Shown here: one piece after another, positions 18,455 through 26,972 of the stretch
Numbering within the stretch: the first letter of the stretch is position 1
Layout of the letters: each line of letters begins with the position of its first letter
Assembly (NCBI GenBank): GCA_033064195.1
Contig: JARBJD010000637.1
Location: 1-26,972 of the forward strand
DNA length: 26,972 nucleotides
Reading direction: 5' to 3'
Source: Blattamonas nauphoetae
Lineage: Eukaryota > Preaxostyla > Oxymonadida
Translations under genes and position numbers: made by a program
Notes under the pieces: generated by a model
Database searches by the model: none
What the model was told of the DNA's origin: nothing
What the model saw: the letters and a program-made list of their open reading frames with translations, nothing else

Positions 18455-21400
18455 GCACTGCTACAACCAGTCAAGGAAAGAATTCAAGAAATTCGAGACC
18501 TCTTTCCGAATACACAATTTCAATTTAGTGATTGTCGAAAGTACAATCCTGACAGTACAAATTATCAACATCACAGATCATTTCTCCTGAATATGCTTCA
18601 ACACAAAGATCTCGAGTTTCCACATTCAATAAAGAATCTCGATCTCAATCTCATTCCAGATTTTATTGAACAAGTTAAACTTCGACAACAGATGGCATCA
18701 GAAGATCGACTCGCTCACCGAATGATTGTTGAGAACATGAAAGCAAATCCAAGAGTGAACAAAGATGAACTGAAGAAGCAAGTGTTCAGAATGACGTGGA
18801 AACTGAAATCAATAGAAGAGAAGCTGATGGATCATTGGATGAAGAATCTGTTGATCATTCAAAAGAAAAATGAACAGATGGAAAAAAGAGAAGTACAGAC
18901 ATTCGATGGATTTGAAGAATGTATATTGCTGGCTGAACCACGCGACAAAGCAGCATTCAATGAATGTCTCATGAATGCACGAAGGAAGTTCAAAAAGAAT
19001 GAGGTCGAGAAGGTTGAAGATAATGGAAAACCATATCAGTTGTACTTCCACAATCATCTGAAGAATGTTGAAGAAATCACAACCTTCATCAAAGCAGTCT
19101 TCGACAAGGAGAAAGATCATCCATTCAAGATCAGTATTGACTTTGGAAAGATCATAGAGAGAAAAGACAAAGATGAGACAACATACAAGGATTTCAGGCC
19201 AGAATTGGAGAACACATCAAAGAGTTTCCCGACTGTTATTAGAAGTTCAGGAGACATTACTGAGTATTCGAAATATGCGATCAATCTGATCAAAGAATCT
19301 CAAGAGAGAACACTGATGGATACGAAGACAATGTACATTGCATTCCACTCAATTCTAGTTGCAGTCTATCGATTCCCAGTTGCAGGAAAAGCTAATGCGA
19401 TTCTCACTGAACACATCAAAACGAGAAATGTTCGATACATTGATTCTGAGTTCAACATTTGCTTCTTTCAATCATTGTCGTTCCTCACCCTTCCTGAAGT
19501 GCCTGGGAAAAAGATATCAATCAACATGAGAAACGTTGAAGCAAAAAGATTGTTCGCTGTGCATAAGAAGCTGACCCATCTCAAACCACATCAACTTACT
19601 GAACACTTGCGCAATTATCCTGGATTTGATATTGCATGTGATATGGAGACAGTCATGCAAGAATTTAACATCACAGTTCACATCTATGAGTACGATGAAG
19701 ACAAGAAGCGATATTTCCTAAGTCAATCGTATGTCAACGAAAATGACGATGCAAGAGTTCTCCCACTTCTGATGATTCCACTTACAGCCACTCTCGTTCA
19801 TGTGATGTTCATTGTTGATCCTGAGAAAATCACTGGATACAAACTCTGTCCTTATTGTCAGTCAAGAGGATTCCAAGTCAAGGATTCTCACTTCAAGACG
19901 TACTACGAAAAGCATCTCAAAGAGTGTAAAGAACTTGATGGAAAACATGTGAAGAAGATCACTCTTGACAAAACACCAAGACCTTATGTTCCCCACATTC
20001 TCAACAACAGAACATTTGAGTTTCTGATGGCACACAAGAGACAAAACGAATTCAAACCAACACAGTACTACATCACTTACGATTTCGAAACAATGGAAGA
20101 TCTCATTCTTGACAATCTCTTCTCTGATGACAACACACAGTTGATCTCACACTTGAAGCCTCTCTCCGTTGCATCATCAATTAAGACAAAATCAGGTGTG
20201 AAGTCAATCTACTTTGATCTTCGAGATGGTAAGGACTTCGTGAAGCAATGGATCAGAGAACTCTTCAAGTATGCTGAAACAGTACGAGAGAACAACATGT
20301 ATGCAGATCCAGAAATACCCTCTCAAAATGAAGTCAGTGTCATTGGATTCAACAGCTCTAGATTTGACATCAATCTCATCTTTCGTGATCTCGTTGACAA
20401 GGATTGGAAAGTGGTGAGCTTCCTTGGATCTACAACCAAGTACAAACAAGTACTGATCAGACATGAGAAAACTCAACAGGTCCTTCGGTTCATCGACATG
20501 ATGTCGTACACAGGACCAATGACATTGGATAATGCAGTGAAGGCTTTTGGAGGAAATACAACACTCCAGAAATCATTCTTTGCTTACGAATCATTTGATT
20601 CATCAGACTACGACACAGTGCTGAGCAAACAAGAACCATTCTCCAAATATGAATTCTATTCCAGTCTCAACAACAGTGAAATGTCCGACACTGATTACCA
20701 ATTGTACCTTGATGATTGGCATAAGCAAGGATTCAAAAACAGATGGGAATACCTCAAATTCTACAACATCAGAGACGTCGAATGCATGATTGCACCACTT
20801 GATAATCTGATCGATCTAAACTTCCAATACAAAGTGGACATGTTGCACAATCTCTCACTGTCAGCAAATGCTTCTGCAATCAAATACGCGTGTGCCTACA
20901 AGGACTTCGATATCGATGATGATTTCAATGGAGTGGATCAATCTGGTGAAATAAAAATCACGAAACAATACTGGAAGTACAAAGTTGCATCGTACATTTA
21001 TCAAGACCAGAAAGCTCATCGCAGTACTGATAAAAACGTCACTGAATCAGACTATGACTGGTTTGTTCAACAGTGCAAGAGAGTGTGCTATATCTGCAAG
21101 AGTCACTTCTCACAAGCAGTCAAACCTACATTAGACAGAATCGACAATGCAAAAGGACATTCAAAAGAGAACGTGAAGATCTGCTGTGATTACTGCAACA
21201 CGTACAAGTCAGACAAAGATGAACATCTCACAAGATTGAGAATTCAACTGAAGAAGTATTGCATCTGGAAATCACTACCAATGACTCTGACACATGAGCA
21301 AACTTATCACAAGTTGAGAGCAGCAGTGACAGGTGGATTATCGAATGTTCAACATCGACAGAATATCAAAGATGTGACACCAATCAATCACTTCACATAT

Positions 21401-22843
21401 GAAGATGGAAAAGTTGTCTCCAAAGATACAGAACACAAAATGACTCATGTCTGCGGTGTTGACTTTAATTCCCTCTATCCAAGTGCTTTCTCATCAATCA
21501 AGAACAAGAACAATCCATACACGAATCACAGAATGTACATGCCAGGACGATGCTTATTCACCGCAACAGGAGATAAAGAATGCCGTAAGATTATAGAGGA
21601 CAAAAATCAGAAGACACTATTTGTTGCAGAACTGAAAGGACACATCGACGAGAAGTACATAAATGATTTCATTAACTTCCCACCAATCTTCAGGAACATC
21701 GTGGTCAATACGACTGAAGAAAATATTGGAGAGAAGACTTATTCGTTGATGAAGAAACATGGATTGAAGACTGATGATAAGCAAAGGAAGCTGACCTAAC
21801 TCTTGAGCACACACGATCAGTATATGTTCTTTTCGACATACTATCTGTGGTTCCTCATCGATTACTGTCACTTCATCGTCGACGACCGCAAGAGTGTGAT
21901 GGTATTCTCGAGACATGCAGGATTTGAACCATTTGTGACCTCATTCATGAATGATCGAATAGAAGCAATGAAGGTTGGAAACAAGGGAAAGGAACAATTC
22001 TGCAAGACCAACCTCAATGGAAGTTGCGGATACGATGGAATGAACACTGAGAAATACAACTCGATCACAATCTGCAATGAGAAGAGAACATATTTGAAGC
22101 AAATGATGAAAGGATTTGTGGCAACAAGAGAGATCAATGAGGACAACTACATTGTGATTGAAGACAGAGAGAAAGCATCGTGCAAAACATGTCTGCAAGA
22201 AGCAGTATTCACACTCGATAATGCCAAGTTCTGGTATCTGAATTTCATCTACAATTTCATGTACAAATGCCTAGACATGAACAAGATTCACTTCTGTGAA
22301 GGAGATACTGACTCTGCATATTGGGCAATTTGTGGTGATCCAGACGCTGGAATTCATCAACAATTTGAGCACGTGATTGCTGACAAAGAATTCTATGATG
22401 CACACAAATATGAATGGTTTCCCAATCCTGAAAAAGGTGTCGATGATGAGAAGAAACTGTTGGGATTAGCAATTGAAAAGGAAGGTGAACAGATGATCTG
22501 TCTTGCACCCAAGTGTTACTCTCTCGATGAGAAATGCAAAATCAAAGGAGTGTCTCTGAAGAAAACCAACATCACGAGTGACGATTATGTGAAGTGCCTG
22601 AACGGAGAGAAAACTGTGACTACAACATTGAACTTCACCGTAAAACGGTTCAAGCATCAGAATGATGCGTTCCAGACGAGAAGAATCGTGAGCGAAGATG
22701 ACAGCAATGGATTTGAGATAGCGAAAATACAACAGCAGAAACTCAGTCTCAGTGGAATACATCTGAAGGCAATCGTACTTGAAAATGAATCATGTCCTCC
22801 ATTCATTCATGGACTGAAAGCAACTGATTATAAAATTGAATAA
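18452..22843 (+). pseudogene. Protein-primed family B DNA polymerase region of Polinton, with HNH-like insert
   Basis: A long coding region for the Polinton replicase, broken, with about one break. The first 330 residues are helical and of unknown role. Residues about 330-455 resemble an OTU-type cysteine protease fold (NICFFQSLSF with Cys337; His450 in LVHVMFIVD). A CPYC...HLKEC zinc-finger-like segment follows. The 3'-5' exonuclease motifs are DFE (Asp544), SRFD (Asp639) and YNIRD (Asp775). An HNH/treble-clef segment holds Cys879, Cys882, DRID at 895-898, His903, Cys912 and Cys915-Asn916. Polymerase motif A is DFNSLYPS (Asp1004). Further on are the motif B-like NLNGSCGYDG and motif C EGDTDSAYW (about 22298-22324). 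The start follows a T-rich box and GTAAATG. The integrase gene follows after 23 bases. Confidence 0.92.
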
Positions 22844-22850
22844 ACACAAA

Positions 22851-22869
22851 CTTTATTTTTGAATAAATG
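22851..22869 (+). promoter_or_regulatory. Promoter-like box before integrase
   Basis: CTTTATTTTTGA then ATAAATG, all inside a 23-base intergenic gap. Confidence 0.5.
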
Positions 22870-24849
22870 AACACAAGACAGATCGATGCATTAGTGAAAA
22901 GGTTGCTGAATTGCACACAACACTCTCAAATCAAAATATTCAATGTTAAGTTCAATAGAGCCAACACTTTACCAGTATATGATGTCTATGATTCAAATGG
23001 AGAGTATGTTGCAAACGATGAGACATATTTTGAGGATTGGTTTAATGGAGGTCTCTCTCCAAAGTTAACTATTTCAGATGGAACAAAAGTAGTCTCACAG
23101 TTTCTGATTGAATTCTTGGGAAAACGTTTTAGTGATTGGAGATGTGAAAAAGCATTCAAGATGTATAAAGAATATCATCGAAAGTACAATCAACAAGTGA
23201 CACCAATTCTCTCACCAAGAGTTCGAAGCCCTGCAGAGGCAAGACCAATACCCATTCCAGTGCAAAGACCAATAGCAATAGAACCACCTGAATATCTAAT
23301 TATTCCTGGACTGAAGAGAAACTTGAAATCAATGGGGTTTGAATATGAATATCCAATGAAGGAGAGGAAGTTCGAAGAGGATGATGAGGATGATGATGAT
23401 GATGATGATGAAGATGATGATGACATTATACCAATTTCACAGATGCAGGATCCAATAGAGAGAAATCCCTTCTTCACACCAACCGTGTTCAACCACCCAG
23501 TGAGGGAGATCAGACAGAATGAACCGACGACACAGCAAGTGCTCAATAAGTTGGCACAAATGAAAGGATTGTTTGATCATCAACAGAGAAACGATTCAGA
23601 AGATGAACAGATCAAAGCTGAGAACTCAATAATGAAAAATCAAAAGCAGATGGAACACTTTTTTACATCACACATTCTGGATGCAAATAAAATGAACAGA
23701 GACACATTCGTTCGAGCCTCGATAAACAGAAAGATTGCGAACGAAGATCTTGACTTCATTCTGACTCACACAACACAAATCCCATTCGGAGGAAGATCAT
23801 TTCAGGATTGGTATGAGGAATTTGATCACAGATGGAGTGTAGCACATCCGAGGAAAATTCAGAGAGAAAAAGGAGGTGATGCGATGAGAATTGATCCTCC
23901 AATGATTCCAAAAACAACGGAAAAAATAGTGTATCCATTTCGATCAAAAATGCAGTTCATGTCCAAAGCAATTACAGGTGATCCACAGAAGACATCAGAC
24001 AGAAAGGTTCCACAGAATTGTGATAGACCATACTTTTCTCCCAAGTTTGGATCCTGGGAAATTGATCTTGTATTTATCCAATCACCAACGTCGAAAACAG
24101 TGTTGCAGATCTATCTCTTTGCCATTAACATCAACACTAAATACCTGGTCGTCATTCCTGGACTGGATAAATCATGGAGCAAAGTCAAGACTGCAATCAA
24201 CGATCTGATTAATCATCGTGGAGTTCATGTCAACAACATTCGAGGAGATGGTGAAGCAGCATGGACAAGTGGAGAAGCATCAGAGTTTTTCAAGGATCAG
24301 AACGTCAGTACATATTTCACAAGCTCACCATTTACAAATCACAACAGAATTGTCGATCGCGTGATAAGAACAATCAGAGATGGATTCCAAGACAATGCGA
24401 CACAAATGGCCAATCATACGCTGATGAATCAGATGGTTGAATACTACAACATGACTCCTCATCGAGCGTACTGGAACAAGTTCACTCCACAGCAAGCACA
24501 AAACAATCGTGAAATCGAAGCACTGTATATCTCCAGTTGTGAAGAGCAATTGAAGAACATCCAACGACAACAGACAACACAGATGCTATGGCGATACAAA
24601 CCAGGAAACATATTGTTGATTCATCTTGACTTGAACAAGACTGTTGCTAAGTTTCAGAAGAAGCGAAGACAGTTTCAATTCGTGGGGAAATTCATTGAAT
24701 ACAAGCACGGTAATGTGGTAGCTACTCTACTGAATGGACTGACGTGTCTGTCAAAAGTTGTCTACGTTCCAATCCAACACACAAAGTTCCATGCAGACTC
24801 AATTGACGATTTAACTCCAGAATTCATTGCTGACTTTAATTTGGCGTAG
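22867..24849 (+). CDS. Polinton retroviral-type integrase
   Basis: An intact 660-residue frame. The N-terminal 160 residues include EDWFNGGLSPKL and are unassigned. A proline-rich linker and an almost pure Asp/Glu tract (residues about 170-187) follow, then a helical region. The catalytic RNase H-like core has Asp400 (SWEIDLVF), Asp461 (IRGDGEAAW) and Asp497 (RIVDRVIRTIRD), with exactly 35 residues between the last two, the integrase spacing. Downstream, YYNMTPHRAYWNKFTPQQAQ is the typical post-core block of Polinton integrases. The C-terminal end (PGNILLIHLD, FVGKFIEYKHGNVVATLLNG) looks like an SH3/chromo-like DNA-binding part. It would insert element DNA with a six-base target duplication. 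An ATAAATG start lies behind CTTTATTTTT. Confidence 0.95.
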   Translation: MNTRQIDALVKRLLNCTQHSQIKIFNVKFNRANTLPVYDVYDSNGEYVANDETYFEDWFNGGLSPKLTISDGTKVVSQFLIEFLGKRFSDWRCEKAFKMYKEYHRKYNQQVTPILSPRVRSPAEARPIPIPVQRPIAIEPPEYLIIPGLKRNLKSMGFEYEYPMKERKFEEDDEDDDDDDDEDDDDIIPISQMQDPIERNPFFTPTVFNHPVREIRQNEPTTQQVLNKLAQMKGLFDHQQRNDSEDEQIKAENSIMKNQKQMEHFFTSHILDANKMNRDTFVRASINRKIANEDLDFILTHTTQIPFGGRSFQDWYEEFDHRWSVAHPRKIQREKGGDAMRIDPPMIPKTTEKIVYPFRSKMQFMSKAITGDPQKTSDRKVPQNCDRPYFSPKFGSWEIDLVFIQSPTSKTVLQIYLFAININTKYLVVIPGLDKSWSKVKTAINDLINHRGVHVNNIRGDGEAAWTSGEASEFFKDQNVSTYFTSSPFTNHNRIVDRVIRTIRDGFQDNATQMANHTLMNQMVEYYNMTPHRAYWNKFTPQQAQNNREIEALYISSCEEQLKNIQRQQTTQMLWRYKPGNILLIHLDLNKTVAKFQKKRRQFQFVGKFIEYKHGNVVATLLNGLTCLSKVVYVPIQHTKFHADSIDDLTPEFIADFNLA

Positions 24850-24868
24850 TCTCAAGAATGTTTCAGAT

Positions 24869-24888
24869 ATTTTTATTTCTCTTAAATG
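24869..24888 (+). promoter_or_regulatory. Promoter-like box before small helical protein gene
   Basis: ATATTTTTATTTCTC then TTAAATG, inside a 36-base gap. Confidence 0.45.
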
Positions 24889-25246
24889 TCATCACTGAAA
24901 ATATTAGAACCGTTTGATCCAGAACAGAAAGAGTTCACAAACATCCACGACTTTCAGAGGTACTTGGAGAAGAATAGAAAAGAACTGAATGAGTACACAA
25001 CACAGAAACTGAATAGGATGATCCAAATTGATGGATACAGAATTACAAAAATAAGAGGTGAGATAGCACTGAGGAAACGATATGTTGATGCTTCCACTCC
25101 TCCCAATTCACTCCTCGATTGATCAAAGATTATCTGACATTGAAGAATCAATTCGAGCGCTGACAGATACTCTCAGCATGAGGCTTCGAAGTCTTGACGA
25201 GACCATTGGGAACCTTCTACAAGAATTAACAGACCCTTCTGATTAA
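24886..25246 (+). pseudogene. Small charged helical protein, function unknown
   Basis: Starts MSSLKILEPFDPEQ behind ATTTTTATTTC and TTAAATG, 36 bases after the integrase. The first part is rich in Glu, Lys and Arg and is helical, with the block LEKNRKELNEYTTQKLNRMI. The downstream coding sequence looks like a coiled coil (LRSLDETIGNLLQEL). It overlaps the 3' end of the ATPase region tail to tail by about 20 bases, the same habit seen for the spike and 136-residue genes. About one break was seen. I do not recognise the family. Confidence 0.45.
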
Positions 25247-26099
25247 TCCATCTTTGTTGATCTCAGTCAGTGCTACTCCATCTGTGTTGTATCGAAGAAT
25301 GACTGCTTCACATTTTTGTTTCTGCTGGTAGACATTCCAGAATTGTCCAATGTCAATTGGTGAGTTCAACTGAGGATAGACTCGACTGATTCGTTCTTTG
25401 TTGAATCCTCCAAAAATCCACATTGAATCAATGTTTGACTTCATATCTGCTGACAAACTGAACAGCCTGCATTGTCAGAAAGAATGTGAATTTCGGTTGT
25501 CGATTCTCCAATAATAGGTCCATCATTGTCATTCTATTTTTGGATGTTCTACTGCCCCCAAGAATTCTGCGACAGTCATCCAAGAGGATAATCGTTTGGA
25601 GATTCTTCACTGAGAAGTCATCAATGTAAAGTGAGTCAAAGAGATCCTCCCCGCATTCATCGGTGATTCTATTCTGCCACCGATTGTCTATGATCTCTTA
25701 CATGCAGCTTCGATTCAGATGGTTCCAACAGAAATGGAAGTGCTTCATCATATTTGACTTCACATACGGAACGTTCGTAGTATTGGTTTGAATTTGTCGA
25801 AGGTTGGATCAATGTTCTTATCAGTGACGAAGACAAAGAGGTGAAAGAGTTCATTCCTAACTTGAACATTCTTTGGAATCTAGCAACTCCCTCGAAGAGC
25901 ATTGAAGGTCTTTCCACTTCATTTCCCACGAGGACATTCACACTGTTGCGATTGTTCAAGTCTGGATGAATCTGATTGCACTTCATGAGAAACATTCCTA
26001 TTTGATGCTTCACTCCACTCTTGCATTCACATATGCTGTTAGAGACAAGGGTTCCACCTCCGCGAAACCTCTGGTTTGTACCATATTCGATTTCTTCAT
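25226..26099 (-). pseudogene. Genome-packaging ATPase (A32/FtsK-HerA type), broken
   Basis: A minus-strand coding region opposed to the integrase side. Recognisable parts are the Walker B strand TIILLDDCRRIL, the following ENRQPKFTFFLTMQ (the beta strand with a polar sensor Gln typical of A32-like packaging ATPases) and the C-terminal block WIFGGFNKERISRVYPQLNS. The N-terminal part near 25900-26000 is less clear. The start is placed at the ATG on the minus strand at 26099. The family pumps DNA into Polinton and other double-jelly-roll capsids. It is broken, with roughly three or four breaks, so copy C could not package itself. Confidence 0.8.
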
Positions 26100-26972
26100 T
26101 TGTGATTTAACTCTAATTAAAATATACTTTGGTTTTTGGCCTTTGTATGAAACACACAAATGTCACAAAAGATAGTGTACGTTCAACCACAAAGAAAGCA
26201 CAAGCGAAGCAGAAACCAAGAATGAGATACGGACCGGAGACTCCGCTGTTAATTGAAACGAATCTATGCCGACGATGATATTCAAACTAGACGCAATGAT
26301 GTTCCTGTGCAGTCTTCCATCAGCGTTAGAATACATCAAGAGAACTGGACGAAATTGACTGCGAAAATAGAACAATATGGACAAGTTCCTGATGTGATGG
26401 TCTACGATAATGATGATCTGATTGGTAGCCAATGGTGCCATGCCATTCCATACAACAGACCAGTTAAAGAGACATACTACATGAATCCAACACCAGACAT
26501 GAAGACAGAAACCATACACATCATTCAATCAAGAGAATGGAAGGAGAATCAAAGCCGTACATCGGAATTTCCTCAAGAATGGAACATACGATTTACCAAC
26601 CAATTATCGAGACATCAGCTATGAAGAGATGGCTAAACGATCTCAACAACCATATGCATTATCGAAGAGACCTTGTTGCGAACACATGACAGACACATTG
26701 GGAATAACTCGTGCAAATCGAAGTAAACTGTTTGATCCCAGCAGAATGTGTTAGGATAACATGGTGTCTAATCTAATTCAATCACAGATTGCATCACTGG
26801 ATGTGGATCAATGGCTTCATGATCATGTTCAGGACTACAACTCTGTGCATGAAACAAAAGAAAGCCTTCAAAGATCAGATTTATCCAGTGTTTCCAAATG
26901 ATCACTCCTAAGATACAAACGTATATATCGAATACTGTAATTCGCCATTCAACTCATATCAACAGAAGTTAA
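26100..26972 (+). pseudogene. Degraded plus-strand coding sequence of Polinton copy C
   Basis: Protein-like stretches on the plus strand, such as IYADDDIQTRRNDVPVQSSI and YYMNPTPDMKTETIHIIQ, are spread over several frames, and coding character continues to about 26900. A start-like ACAAATG at 26157-26162 is divergent from the ATPase start, leaving about 60 bases for a shared promoter. Several breaks are present. I cannot name the product. In worm Mavericks this neighbourhood can hold accessory or minor virion genes. Confidence 0.4.

Larger units (their letters stand above)
16040..26972 (+). mobile_element. Polinton/Maverick copy C, left-hand part
   Basis: Begins abruptly in the middle of a small repeat-protein gene, right after the terminus of copy B, and continues with the terminal module, a second small gene, polymerase, integrase, a small helical protein gene and a minus-strand packaging ATPase. 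The order polymerase then integrase then ATPase is typical of worm Mavericks. The capsid end is beyond the window. The copy is broken, with about half a dozen breaks concentrated after 25000. The likely history is that copy B inserted into copy C. The expected target duplication is CCCCAG (16040-16045). Confidence 0.75.

Noticed and set aside
23190-23546. Minus-strand frame with a long serine run
   Set aside because: It is the reverse of the Asp/Glu tract in the integrase gene.
1-26972. CRISPR array, tRNA, rRNA or bacterial prophage
   Set aside because: No regularly spaced short direct repeats, cloverleaf genes or Shine-Dalgarno pattern were seen; the gene set is eukaryotic Polinton.
1-26972. 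Herpes gB-like fusogen, worm-specific protease or adenain protease reported from other Mavericks
   Set aside because: I found no frame with signal peptide plus transmembrane anchor or with a recognisable protease motif of those families in the window.

Overview
The window is almost entirely Polinton/Maverick sequence from a eukaryote, most probably a nematode. The diagnostic set is a protein-primed family B DNA polymerase (18452-22843), a retroviral-type integrase with a D..D-35-D core (22867-24849), an A32/FtsK-like packaging ATPase (25226-26099, minus) and capsid-like genes (64-3567 and 10227-11915). The host call rests on AT-rich DNA, worm-like protein style and a short TTA/TA-flanked MITE. 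It is an inference. No bacterial operon signals, tRNA or rRNA were seen.

The best reading of the layout is three copies joined in the same orientation by nesting. Copy A (1-10197) is a right-hand end: a broken capsid paralogue, an intact capsid-like gene, a 136-residue gene, a minus-strand S74 spike gene, a remnant of a terminal-repeat gene, a disturbed interval with a MITE and a possible cargo gene, 282-bp tandem repeats, a non-coding terminal module and a terminus ending ACTACT at 10197. Copy B (10198-16039) starts abruptly just upstream of a second copy of the capsid-like, 136-residue and spike cassette. It continues through a terminal repeat with two small repeat-protein genes around the non-coding module and ends in ACTACT at 16039. 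Copy C (16040-26972) starts abruptly inside one of those small genes. It then carries the module in inverted orientation, the complete second small gene, polymerase, integrase, a small helical protein, the ATPase and degraded coding sequence. B right end and C left end face each other and make a 2.1-kb-arm inverted repeat (13301-15429 against 16040-18156).

As a system, the polymerase and integrase would copy and insert the element. The ATPase and double-jelly-roll-like capsid proteins would package it, and the S74 protein would form a self-processing trimeric spike. Many reading frames share a T-rich box a few bases to about 25 bases upstream of an (A/T/G)TAAATG or ACAAATG start, with intergenic gaps of only 23-70 bases, which looks like a virus-style promoter. 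The two capsid cassettes are intact and closely similar, so the insertions look young. The polymerase, ATPase and several other parts are broken. No adenain-like protease, penton or membrane fusogen was recognised in the window.

Most notable points: the nested junctions, an HNH-like zinc domain inside the polymerase, an OTU-like segment in its N-terminal part, the S74 self-cleaving spike with a two-heptad length difference between copies, hypervariable blocks in the capsid-like protein, the start-proximal promoter motif, and small repeat-protein genes carried within the terminal repeats.
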